Origin: Verrucomicrobiia bacterium
GTDB lineage: Bacteria; Verrucomicrobiota; Verrucomicrobiia; JABWAM01
NCBI GenBank assembly: GCA_028687435.1
Contig: JAQUAF010000015.1
Location: 17,690-81,689, forward strand
Reading direction: 5' to 3'
DNA: 64,000 nucleotides
Both the position numbers and the translations under genes were made by a program. This document shows, in pieces, positions 54,572-63,656 of this stretch. The notes under the pieces are model-generated. The model saw only the letters and a list, made by a program, of their open reading frames with translations, ran no database searches and was not told the DNA's origin. The stretch's first letter is position 1, and every line of letters starts with the position of its first letter.

Positions 54572-56506
54572 ATGAGTAATCTATCAAATTTAGAAGCACA
54601 TTTTCGTCTGGGCGTCAATTATTTGCCGCGGCATCACGGGTTGCGGATGTGGAAGGAATGGCGGCCGGATGAAATTGACGGTGAATTCGCCGAGATGAAA
54701 TCCATCGGGCTGGATGTGGCCAGAATTTTCATGACTTGGGACGACATCCAGCCCATGAAGGAATATTTGGGCGGCGGCGCCAAATGCTCCATGCTGGCGT
54801 TTGCGCACGATGAAAAGGTGACGCCAAAAAACAATCCCTGCATGGTGGATCCGAACTTCGTGAAGCGGTTCGATGAGTTAATCCGGATCGCCGAAAAGCG
54901 GGGGGTTGATCTGGAACCCGTCCTGATTACGGGTTGGGCCAGCGGCGGCTTTTTTGATCCGCCTTATCGGCGGGACCGGAATATCTATACCGATCCCCTG
55001 ATGTTGAAATGGCAGAATAAGTTGGCCCAGTTTTTTGCAGACAAATACAAGAATGAAAAGCGGATTGCCGCCTGGGGATTGGGCAATGAGAGCAATTGCA
55101 TGATGGACTGTCCTTCCCAGGAAGCTGCCTGGCTGTGGACCGCGAATCTGGCGCGGACGTTGCGTCTTTTTGATCCGAATCATTCGGTAATCAGTAGCAT
55201 GCACGGTCTTCGGCCGGTCAATGATTGGAATTGGACCATTCTGGACCAGGCGGATCTTTGCGATATTTTGACGGTTCATCCTTATCCGCCCTTTACGCCC
55301 GGCTGCAATCTCGATGGCCCCACCGATCTCCGGACGATTCTCCATGGCGCGGCCGAGGCCGCCCTGTATCAGGGATTGGGCAAAAAACCGGTGTTATGCG
55401 AGGAAACCGGAACACTCGGTGTTTCCCGATTTTCGGAGGAGGAATCCGCGAAGTTTCTGCGTCTGCGACTTTACACGCTTTTGGCCCAGGGAAATTTGGG
55501 ATGCTTGTGGTATTGCCATTCTGATTTCACCTGCAACCATGATTTTCCTTACCAGTCCAACATGCTGGAGACCGATTGCCTGGGCCTGTTCGATGGCCAC
55601 GGACGAGCCAAACCCGCGGCAAAAGAGTATCAACGATTTGGCCGGGTTCTTGCCGCGATCGGCGGAAAACTTCCCGTCACGGAGAAAATGGCGGTCATCA
55701 TTGTGCCGGAAAGAGCGGTCTCGTGGCTGCCTTATTTCAACTCCTATCTCCTGTGCCAACAAGCGGGTATGGCGGCGGATTTCGCCTGGGAATACGATGA
55801 CCTCTCGCGGTATCAACTGGCGATTTGTCCCGCCGTCACCGCGACCGCGCGTTTCCGCTCGGATGGCTGGGAAAATCTGGTTTCCTTTGCCAGGAACGGC
55901 GGCGTTCTTTATCTGTCGTACGACGACGGTTCGCTGCTCAACTTTGGCGAGGTGTTTGGCCTTAAGATCAGCCACGGCCAGAGGCGAACGGCGCAGAATC
56001 CGGTGATGGGATTCGACGGTCGCGCTCTTTATAAAGGCAACGCCGAATGGGAATTGGATTTTTCACTGACCACCGGCAAACCACTGCTGGCGTATGAAGA
56101 CCGGAAGCCGTGCCTGATTGAAAACTCCCTCGGCAAAGGGAAAACAGTGTTCTTTGCCGAGCCGGCGGAAATGAGTCTGGCGAAAACACCCCATGCGTAT
56201 AAAAATAGCGGGGTTCATCAAATCTATGACTATTTGAGGAATGCGGCAGGCATCGGAGAGGAAATCGAGATTAACGATCCCCTGGTGGGACAAAGTCTTC
56301 ATTTCCTTGATGAAAACCGCGCCTTCCTGGTGCTGGTCAATTATCACCGCGAGCCGGTTGCCGTGGATATTCGCAGCCGGCGAGGAATTCGCAAAGTGGA
56401 ATCCTTGACGGAATGTTTTGCGATAAGGGGGAAAATGCAAAACGGTGTTCAGGGGGAGCTCGCCGCCTCGGATGGAGCAATATTGGAAATTGGATTCAAC
56501 CAATGA
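54572..56506 (+). CDS. GH5-like glycoside hydrolase (cytoplasmic)
   Basis: 644 residues; ATG supported by TTGGAGG. The TIM barrel (~10-330) has the acid/base glutamate in WGLGNESN (E173), HPYPPF after the next strand, and a nucleophile glutamate in KPVLCEETG (E277 or E278). It is of the beta-mannanase/GH5 clan. Then an amidotransferase-like trimer-type domain (~380-560) and a beta end follow. No signal peptide, so it would act on oligosaccharides taken up. It overlaps the decayed Gfo/Idh/MocA gene by four bases. Confidence 0.82.
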   Translation: MSNLSNLEAHFRLGVNYLPRHHGLRMWKEWRPDEIDGEFAEMKSIGLDVARIFMTWDDIQPMKEYLGGGAKCSMLAFAHDEKVTPKNNPCMVDPNFVKRFDELIRIAEKRGVDLEPVLITGWASGGFFDPPYRRDRNIYTDPLMLKWQNKLAQFFADKYKNEKRIAAWGLGNESNCMMDCPSQEAAWLWTANLARTLRLFDPNHSVISSMHGLRPVNDWNWTILDQADLCDILTVHPYPPFTPGCNLDGPTDLRTILHGAAEAALYQGLGKKPVLCEETGTLGVSRFSEEESAKFLRLRLYTLLAQGNLGCLWYCHSDFTCNHDFPYQSNMLETDCLGLFDGHGRAKPAAKEYQRFGRVLAAIGGKLPVTEKMAVIIVPERAVSWLPYFNSYLLCQQAGMAADFAWEYDDLSRYQLAICPAVTATARFRSDGWENLVSFARNGGVLYLSYDDGSLLNFGEVFGLKISHGQRRTAQNPVMGFDGRALYKGNAEWELDFSLTTGKPLLAYEDRKPCLIENSLGKGKTVFFAEPAEMSLAKTPHAYKNSGVHQIYDYLRNAAGIGEEIEINDPLVGQSLHFLDENRAFLVLVNYHREPVAVDIRSRRGIRKVESLTECFAIRGKMQNGVQGELAASDGAILEIGFNQ

Positions 56507-56826
56507 AAACTATACCGGGCAAAGTCGTGAGATTGGGTGTGATTGGCGTGGGTGGCATGGGACAGAGCCACTGCAAAATGGTTCATGCCATTAAGAAAAC
56601 CGATCTCACTGCTGTTTGTGATCATGATGCTTCCGCTGCCGAAAAGACTGGCAAAGAGAGCGGACACGCCAAGATTATTCGCAATTTTGCGCGCCATCTT
56701 CTTTTCGGCTCACCACGACGAGCCAGTGGACTTGCCATTAGATGGGCAGGCTATGACTGGTTCTTGTCAAAAGTGCGGCGAAAATCCACTTTTTGGAAAA
56801 AAGTGACTGCTTATAAACATGAGACG
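56503..56826 (+). pseudogene. Decayed Gfo/Idh/MocA oxidoreductase
   Basis: The start MKTIPGKVVRLGVIGVGGMGQ (56503; overlaps the previous stop as ATGA) carries the Rossmann motif and runs to about residue 55. Then only a C-terminal piece remains, split over two frames: HHDEPVDLPLDGQA in one and GYDWFLSKVRRKSTFWKK in the next (to about 56806). About two thirds of a gene, including the EKP block, is deleted. An intact paralogue begins 80-100 bases later, at 56909. Confidence 0.7.
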
Positions 56827-56908
56827 GACCCAAATCATTAAAATCAAATTTCAATTGTTCGGTTTCTCCCAGTCGAAACCCAAAAAAACAGAAAGGGCAG
56901 GCAATTCA

Positions 56909-58081
56909 ATGAATAAAACAACTGACAAATCAAAGGATATTTCGGAGAATTTTACAAGAAGCTTTATTCTTAAAAAGAAAACCCCATATCGCATTGGCCT
57001 GATTGGTTGTGGCCAAGAAGGGCAACGGCATTTGGAGGAGATCATCCGGATACCAGAATTTAATCTCGTTGCGGCTGGCGATGTGCGCGAAGAGGCATTG
57101 AAAAATGTCGCGAAGACTTATAGTGTCCCACATGTTTACACAAATTATGAGGAAATGTTTGCACGGGAACATTTAGACGCTGTGGCGGTGGTCACTTCAG
57201 CGGACAGTCATTTTCCAATTATAAAGTGCGCACTACAGCGTGGCCTTCATGTGATTTGTGAAAAACCGCTGACGGTTGAACCGCGTGAGTCGAACCTCCT
57301 TGTTTCCCTGGCGCAAAAAAAGGGTTTGCTCCTGGCTGTAACCTTTACCTATCGCTTTGTGCCGGACACCAGAAAAATCAAAGAACTTATTACCCGGAGA
57401 AAAATCGGCAGGCTGATGGGATTGCATTTTATTCTTCTTCATGGAACGTATCAGCATACATTTAGCGGGGATAATCTTAGAAAATATGAACATGTTTTCA
57501 CCAAGGTCAAAGGCATGGTTTTCGATTGTGGCAGCCATGCGTTCGACCTGTTAAGTTGGTATGCGGATTCGCCGGTCAAGCGGGTAATTGCCAGGGCGCA
57601 GTGCAATACAGGTTATCCGTATCCGGACGGTTGTACGGCAATTTTGGAATATCAAAACGGAGTTAAAGGGTTGTATGATTACGATAAATTGCCATATTAT
57701 GTTACTTCCTTTGATGAAAACAGCCCCTGGCGGAATTTTTTTCGGATCATTGCGACCGGAACCCATGGAACTGTTCTTTGGGATTTTGCCGGAAAAGCCG
57801 GTAATCCTCGCCAGTCAATCCTTAAAGTTTTTACCCAAAAGGGCAGCAAGGAAGTTATTTTTCCGATTTATAGTAAGGAAAGAAGCATGCAATATCAGCA
57901 ATTTGCTTTAAGCATAAAAAGCGGTGAACTGACCGGCTATTTTCCATCGCCAAGCGAAGCGGCATATACAACCAAAGTGGCCGATTGGGTGGTCAAGGAC
58001 GGCATGAAAAATATGTTGCCCGGATTGTATCAAATTCAAAAAAAACGGGGGGCGTCTGCCGCCAATAATCAACGGAAGTGA
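56909..58081 (+). CDS. Gfo/Idh/MocA-family oxidoreductase
   Basis: 390 residues; IGLIGCGQEGQRH is the Rossmann motif, the EKP block is VICEKPLTVEP, and the substrate-side block is MVFDCGSHAFDLLSWY. MNKTTDKSKD at 56909 is the likely start; a frame from 56819 would add 30 residues of poor composition. The gene is more AT-rich than those to its left. It follows the decayed paralogue and precedes two unrecognised barrel proteins. Confidence 0.87.
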   Translation: MNKTTDKSKDISENFTRSFILKKKTPYRIGLIGCGQEGQRHLEEIIRIPEFNLVAAGDVREEALKNVAKTYSVPHVYTNYEEMFAREHLDAVAVVTSADSHFPIIKCALQRGLHVICEKPLTVEPRESNLLVSLAQKKGLLLAVTFTYRFVPDTRKIKELITRRKIGRLMGLHFILLHGTYQHTFSGDNLRKYEHVFTKVKGMVFDCGSHAFDLLSWYADSPVKRVIARAQCNTGYPYPDGCTAILEYQNGVKGLYDYDKLPYYVTSFDENSPWRNFFRIIATGTHGTVLWDFAGKAGNPRQSILKVFTQKGSKEVIFPIYSKERSMQYQQFALSIKSGELTGYFPSPSEAAYTTKVADWVVKDGMKNMLPGLYQIQKKRGASAANNQRK

Positions 58082-58285
58082 GAATGCCGATCAGCGAGAG
58101 TTTAAAATGGGGGTTTCATCATTCATTTTATATTTTGTGGAGCCTTCTGAAAAGGATTGGAAAGAATGTGAACCTGTTCGTCAATATATATTAGATTGAG
58201 TCAAAAGCGAGGCAAAGTTTTCGTATTATTCATTGCCTACAATGGAATCGAACCTTAAACCGCAAGAACCAAAGAGTGGCAATCG

Positions 58286-60151
58286 ATGAAAACAAAATCC
58301 GTTGATAAACTATCCCCTTGCGGCGGGATTAATTCTCCAGAATGGGAGAGTTTTACAAGAGACTCTGCGATTAATATTTTTCGTTCTTGGAAAAGTGATT
58401 GCTGGCAGGGCGACTTGCAGAAGGCCCTCCGAGTGTACACTGATCGGGAATTGGCTGAAATTCGTGAGCATGGTTACAATGGCATCTGGTTGCATCAAAA
58501 GCTGAGCGACTACACGCCTTCTCGCCTTTTCGCTGAATTTGGAACCGCCCGCGACCGTTATCTTGATGTTCTTGACCGCCTCATCCAACGGGCGCAACGG
58601 CACAACATCGGCGTCTATCTTTATTTGTTGGAACCACGCGCCATTGAAACCAATGATCCTTTCTGGAAAAATCACACAGAATTAAGGGGGCAATTTTGGA
58701 AACAACCCGGATCCAACCGTGAATATTACGCGCTCTGCAGTTCCCATCCAACCGTGAAACAGTATTTGCATGATTCCATGCTGCAGTTAACACGGCAACT
58801 TTCAGGATTGGCAGGCTTCTTTGTCATTACGGCGGGGGAGGATTTTTCAACTTGTATCTGCAAGCTATGGAAGCGCAGTCATTTTCAACGCGTCATCGCG
58901 GGACAGCCATTGACTGAGATGGAAACGGATCTTTCCTGCCCCCGCTGTAAAGCAAGGACGATACCGGAAATCATCAGTGATTTGCTCAACTTGTTATATG
59001 ATGGCATCATTTCAGGCAACCCCGGCTGTAAAATGTTGGCGTGGGATTGGGGATGGGACCGCCTCCCTTATCAGCGTGCCGAAGTCTCCATCGTCAAGCG
59101 GATTCATAAAGACATCATTTTTTTATCCGATTTCGAAATCGGCGGTTCGCGAACTATTCTTGGACGAAAACGTCCGGTCAACGAGTATAGCCTCAGCTAC
59201 GCGGGGCCTTCCCCGCGCTTCCTGAAGCATTTTCGGTTTAGCAGAAAAAACGGTTGCCGGATCGGTGCCAAGTTGCAAGTTGGCACCACCCATGAACTTG
59301 CGACAGTTCCCAACTTGCCACTCATCCGGAGTCTCTATCGCAAAGTGGCGTGGGCGCGAGCCGCCGGATTGGACGCTGTTCTGGCAACGTGGAATATGGG
59401 AAATATGCGCACTTTGAATACCTACGCTTTCGGACAGTCTTTTGCCGTTTCCAAATTATTCAACCAGCATATTTTCTATCACGTGATCATTCGACGCTAT
59501 CTCGGCGCCAGGGAGTCTGAGTTGTTGTTGTTTATGCGTGCCTGGAAATGTTTTGAAAAAGCAATGAATTATTATCCGTACAGCACGCCGTTTATTTATG
59601 GGGGGCCAATTAATTATGCGCCTGCCTATTGGCTCATGCCACGTTCAATTCAGGGAACACCGACCGGTATGTCTTGTGACGCGCGGGAACGTGGCGATGA
59701 TCTGGACTCGTGTCGTGGAGGGTATACGGTGGAAGAGATCATTCATGGTTTTGAAATGCTAATCACCCACTGGCAGCGGGGGATGTTTTTTTACCGCCAC
59801 GCGCTCCTAAAATGCCGGACGGTCCATGCACAGGAAGAATACCGCAGCGCATTGTGCGCTCTTTGTGCATTCAAAAGCGCTTTGAACGTCTATCGTCTTT
59901 ATGAGGTCTGCCTGCGTTGGGATGCTGGCAAAAGCTGGAAAGCGTATCGGAATCTATGTGAGCAAGAAAGAGACAACTGTCAGACGCTTCTTCCGATTCT
60001 TAAGCGGGATAAGCGTCTTGGCTTTCATGCCGAGTGCCAACAGTTTCTCTTCAGCGAAAAACTTGTAAAGAAAAAGTTGGCGATCCTTAGTGGATACATT
60101 AACAATGCATGCAACCTCCAAAAAAATCCTCTTAAAAACAGCCGCTTATGA
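58286..60151 (+). CDS. Cytoplasmic TIM-barrel hydrolase-like protein, family not certain
   Basis: 621 residues without a signal peptide. EIREHGYNGIWLHQKL, NIGVYLYLLEPRAIE, ITAGEDFSTCICKLW and MLAWDWGWDRLP follow one another as beta/alpha-barrel strands would. The acidic residues in AGED and WDWGWD could be catalytic, similar in layout to GH20-like hexosaminidases. CICKLW...CPRCKAR resembles a zinc-binding knuckle. Its stop overlaps the next start (ATGA, 60148-60151). A glycan hydrolase role is inference. Confidence 0.65.
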   Translation: MKTKSVDKLSPCGGINSPEWESFTRDSAINIFRSWKSDCWQGDLQKALRVYTDRELAEIREHGYNGIWLHQKLSDYTPSRLFAEFGTARDRYLDVLDRLIQRAQRHNIGVYLYLLEPRAIETNDPFWKNHTELRGQFWKQPGSNREYYALCSSHPTVKQYLHDSMLQLTRQLSGLAGFFVITAGEDFSTCICKLWKRSHFQRVIAGQPLTEMETDLSCPRCKARTIPEIISDLLNLLYDGIISGNPGCKMLAWDWGWDRLPYQRAEVSIVKRIHKDIIFLSDFEIGGSRTILGRKRPVNEYSLSYAGPSPRFLKHFRFSRKNGCRIGAKLQVGTTHELATVPNLPLIRSLYRKVAWARAAGLDAVLATWNMGNMRTLNTYAFGQSFAVSKLFNQHIFYHVIIRRYLGARESELLLFMRAWKCFEKAMNYYPYSTPFIYGGPINYAPAYWLMPRSIQGTPTGMSCDARERGDDLDSCRGGYTVEEIIHGFEMLITHWQRGMFFYRHALLKCRTVHAQEEYRSALCALCAFKSALNVYRLYEVCLRWDAGKSWKAYRNLCEQERDNCQTLLPILKRDKRLGFHAECQQFLFSEKLVKKKLAILSGYINNACNLQKNPLKNSRL

Positions 60152-62433
60152 ACAATTCTTATATCCGCTATTTGAATCTCACATTATTTTATTTTATTTT
60201 TTCGACAATACTCAGCGTTGGCTCGGGCGATACCAATTGGGAGCAGGTCGGGTTTCAAAATAGAGTTGAAAGCATTATTGACCAATTGTCCCTTTGGGAG
60301 GAAGGAGAATTATCTGGCATTATTCAGGATAAAACCGCAACTGAAGGCAAATGTGCGTGGATGAGTGATAGCTGGGGAATTCAATGGCATTACGCGGCAA
60401 GATGTTTCGCGCCAAAAATTCCATACACTTTGCATGCAGTAACAAAGTGTAAAGTGGTGTTGGGCAAGAATGAAAAAGTCACAAGATTCAGTTTGGGGGT
60501 GCATCCACAAAGGGTTGTTGAAAGGCAAATCGCCATCTCCGAAATACAAAATGGCAAATGGCAAACGTTTAAAGTTGGAACATTTTATCCTGGTGAAACC
60601 CAATTTTCCTATGTAAGCATGAATAATGCAAATCTCAAATTTAGCGAGGTTTTTTTGGACAAATTTTATTTTGTTCCACAACTAAATGAGCAAAATATTG
60701 GGACATTCACAGAATGGAAATTGCATGTTGAACTGGAAGAAGGAGCTTTTAAGGATGAAAACCACAAGCCCATCGCATCGTCGCCGTGGCCTGACAATCA
60801 CTTTGCCTTTGGAGTCGGCAGCGCATGGGGATGGGAGCGATTGGCTTTTGAAAAATGCACGCGGTCAGGTTTGGGTGGTGAATTTAAGGAAATCTATGTT
60901 GAAGATATCATGCAAGACGCAAAACGACATTACTGCAATTTTGTGGATGCGATAGGTCTCCAAAGCGTTGATGAAGAAAAGATGTTTTTAAAGCATGCGG
61001 AAAAATATGATATATGTGTTGGCATGGGGGGGAGCCCAACCGCGCCTCGGCACATGAGTTTCAAGTGTGAAGCGGATTTCAAACGGCAAGCGGAGGCCGG
61101 AATGGCGCCTTTTGTTGAAAATTCGCATTTGGTCTATCGATATACGGATGAGCCTTGCGTAAATACATTCAAGGAATATTTGCAGGCCAAGAAAGTAATC
61201 GAAAAATTTGATCCAAAGCGCCCTTATATTGGCGTCCTTAATTTAGGGGCTACCCGTTATCTCTATGGACGCTACATGCAACTTCTAATCACTGATGTTT
61301 ACCAAAGCCCTTGGGGCGTTGGCGGCGCGATTGCCCATGCGCGGAATTGCACGGATAGTCCTGTTTGGTGGGTAGGCAGTCCGCGGGAGGATTGCCCCAC
61401 ACAAAGCTATCCGCATCTTAAACCTTATTTGAAGGAGGTGAAGAGGCTCAGCGTTTATCAGGCCATTGCCAATGGCGCAAAAGGGCTGTGGTGGCACGTT
61501 TACTATTGGCGTCCGATGTGGAATTGGCGTGAAAGAGACCGTAGCTACGCATATTGCCTTGTGGATGCATTTGGAACGCCGTCCGCCGTATGGGAAGAAA
61601 TAGGGCGAATCGGCAAGTGTTTAACACCTGTTGGACAACTTTTGACAACAACATCGCCCGTTGAAAACTCCTTGGTAACGGTTGAAACCTGCAAAGTTGT
61701 GACCCTTATAAAACAAAGAGATGCCGTTGGAGTTGCTCTGTTGGAGGATCGGGCGGATTCAAATTTGCATTACTTGGTTGCGCTGAATAATGATATTCAG
61801 TGTTCGCAAAAGGCGAAAAGCCGGATTGATGGTGCGTTATTGAAAAACAGACGAATTTATGATCTTTATTCGTTAAGCGAGATGAAAATAAAAAACGAAA
61901 TATTTGACATCGCGCTGCTGCCTGGCGATGGTATTATTTATGCCATGGCAACTCCCGAGACCTATCTTCGCTTGAAAAATGCAATTCTTCTTGCCCGGCT
62001 TCAGGCAGAAAAAGGGATATTCGCGCTTGATTTCGAACTGGCAAAAGCAAATTGTTTGTCACTAGCGCCTGTCATTAGGCGTTACAACAAGGTTCTGGCA
62101 ACTGAAAAAGAAGGCAGATATAAGATGGCTTTGGAGCAAATTCTGGAGTGCCAGAAAACATTGACTGGGATTATGCAGGCCGACAATGTTTTCAAAACCG
62201 TGTCACAGAATCTTAATAAAGCACAAAAGATGCTTTCCAATATGGAGGTTTATCTAAAGGAGGGGGAAGAGGAAAAGGAAAAACAAATTGAAAAAGGGAG
62301 ATGCCTCAATGAAATGGGGCGCGCTTATTGGGGGCTGAAAGAAAGGCTCGCAAAAGGAAGGGCCGATGTGCGAGAATCTGAAAGTTTGCTTTATTTGGTT
62401 GAGAAAACAAAAGAAGAGGTTTTCGATAGATGA
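60148..62433 (+). CDS. Exported large protein, glycan-hydrolase-like with C-terminal coiled coil
   Basis: 761 residues with a signal peptide (LTLFYFIFSTILSVGSGD). The N-terminal ~200 residues are beta-rich and CBM-like. The centre (~210-500) is barrel-like with YVEDIMQDAKRHYCNFVD, LVYRYTDEPCVNTF (an acidic DEP as in several GH-like families) and GLWWHVYYW. The last ~130 residues are rich in Lys/Glu and probably a coiled coil. It is translationally coupled to the previous gene. GC is low for the window. I cannot name the family. Confidence 0.65.
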   Translation: MNNSYIRYLNLTLFYFIFSTILSVGSGDTNWEQVGFQNRVESIIDQLSLWEEGELSGIIQDKTATEGKCAWMSDSWGIQWHYAARCFAPKIPYTLHAVTKCKVVLGKNEKVTRFSLGVHPQRVVERQIAISEIQNGKWQTFKVGTFYPGETQFSYVSMNNANLKFSEVFLDKFYFVPQLNEQNIGTFTEWKLHVELEEGAFKDENHKPIASSPWPDNHFAFGVGSAWGWERLAFEKCTRSGLGGEFKEIYVEDIMQDAKRHYCNFVDAIGLQSVDEEKMFLKHAEKYDICVGMGGSPTAPRHMSFKCEADFKRQAEAGMAPFVENSHLVYRYTDEPCVNTFKEYLQAKKVIEKFDPKRPYIGVLNLGATRYLYGRYMQLLITDVYQSPWGVGGAIAHARNCTDSPVWWVGSPREDCPTQSYPHLKPYLKEVKRLSVYQAIANGAKGLWWHVYYWRPMWNWRERDRSYAYCLVDAFGTPSAVWEEIGRIGKCLTPVGQLLTTTSPVENSLVTVETCKVVTLIKQRDAVGVALLEDRADSNLHYLVALNNDIQCSQKAKSRIDGALLKNRRIYDLYSLSEMKIKNEIFDIALLPGDGIIYAMATPETYLRLKNAILLARLQAEKGIFALDFELAKANCLSLAPVIRRYNKVLATEKEGRYKMALEQILECQKTLTGIMQADNVFKTVSQNLNKAQKMLSNMEVYLKEGEEEKEKQIEKGRCLNEMGRAYWGLKERLAKGRADVRESESLLYLVEKTKEEVFDR

Positions 62434-62664
62434 GAAAACCGGAGACCGGAGACACATTTGCATGAAAAGTTGCCAGGACACGACTGATAGGGCGAAGATA
62501 GGGAAGGGGTTGTGATTCAATCTCAATCCCTTGCCGGTGCTGGACATCACGGTTTTGGGGAACAGCACCAGCGGAAGAAAATCCAAGGTGTCGAGAATGT
62601 TCGATCTCATTCTTCTGCCGGCAAGGGGTGCGATCTGTGCCCAATTTCATCTGGCCGAAAGCGA

Positions 62665-63339
62665 ATGCCTCCAGGTGAATTTTTGGTGAAAAGCTGTGTG
62701 AAAGATGACGCTTCGCACGGTCGGGGCTGTGAGGTAAATCCAAGTATAGCTAAAGCTATACTTGGATTTACTTTAATAGAACTGCTTGTTGTTGCCATGC
62801 TTGTTGCTGCTTTGGGATCGCTGTTGCTCAGTGCCTTGCGGGGGGCGAGACAAAAGGCGCAGCAGATGCAATGTGTGAACAATTTGCGGCAACTGGGCAC
62901 CGTGCTAATTGAATATGCGAATGATCATGACGACTATGTTCCTGATGCCACAGTCTGGTATGCTATTTTGGTGAATGGCAAGTACATCAAATGGGATTTG
63001 AACGCCCTTGACGCTGGCAATTATTCATGTGTTTTGATTTGTCCGTCAGCAATAACCCATAAGCGTGCTTATGGAAATTACAATGATTATGGGATGGAAG
63101 CTTGGAGATTTGCCGGAAAGAAATTATCTGGTTTCGAGAATCCCAGTCGCCGACTGGCGCTTTTGGATTGCGAGTATTTTTATTTGACTTATTTTCATGC
63201 GAATCTTTATCCGGAATGGCTGGCACCTCGGCATTCGGGAGGTTTCAACCTCGTTTTTGCGGATGGACATTGTGAATGGCTTGCTGCGCCGTTGCCAACG
63301 GATGCGTACAAATTTCCGTGGGAATGGGCTTCACCTTAG
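62665..63339 (+). CDS. Type IV prepilin-like protein
   Basis: 224 residues from the ATG at 62665 (the frame is open back to a GTG at 62512). The cleavage segment is SIAKAILG/FTLIELLVV, with E at +5, then a hydrophobic helix. The outer part (CVNNLRQLGTVLIEYANDHDDY, PRHSGGFNLVFADGHCEW) is the usual type of the DUF1559-like/Lentisphaerae prepilin proteins. The leader is unusually long. A perfect 17-bp palindrome lies across the cleavage-site codons. A separate paralogue is the C-terminal half of the regulator fusion at 27213. Confidence 0.8.
   Translation: MPPGEFLVKSCVKDDASHGRGCEVNPSIAKAILGFTLIELLVVAMLVAALGSLLLSALRGARQKAQQMQCVNNLRQLGTVLIEYANDHDDYVPDATVWYAILVNGKYIKWDLNALDAGNYSCVLICPSAITHKRAYGNYNDYGMEAWRFAGKKLSGFENPSRRLALLDCEYFYLTYFHANLYPEWLAPRHSGGFNLVFADGHCEWLAAPLPTDAYKFPWEWASP
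62734..62771. repeat. Perfect 17-bp palindrome across the prepilin cleavage-site codons
   Basis: The arms GTAAATCCAAGTATAGC (62734-62750) and its exact inverse (62755-62771) have a TAAA loop. They encode NPSIAKAILGF, so the palindrome ends at the predicted prepilin-peptidase site. Confidence 0.8.
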
Positions 63340-63656
63340 CAATCTATTTCATGTTTAAACGAGGATTTCATCAGCCATCGCGTTTTTGGACCTAAAAAGG
63401 TGTCAATCCAATTATTATCATATTGCCGCCTTTGCCGGTTCGGCGAGCCATCGTTTCAAATTCCGTGTTTGGGGATCGAAGGCGGCGCCGACGAGGGTGA
63501 TGGGAATGCTACCGATAGTGGTTCAGCGAGAGTTGGGTGGAAAAGTTGCCGTTTTCCACAAATACGGAGAGGCCCAGTTGTAGCCCGGTGAGACTGGGAT
63601 TGGAGTAAGCGTCAGGCGAAGCACCCCCTGTGAAGGAATGAGTAGATGTCGTATGA
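63340..63656. other. Intergenic region without recognised feature
   Basis: Nothing recognised on either strand in 317 bases. A minus-strand frame covering 63509-63892 crosses the IS66 gene and is not convincing, though its tail (SNPSLTGLQLGLSVFVENG) looks protein-like. Confidence 0.4.

Noticed and set aside
62254..62743. Minus-strand frames opposite the end of the 60148 gene and the prepilin leader
   Set aside because: No start or motif support, low-complexity hydrophobic residues, and they overlap a well-supported plus-strand gene.
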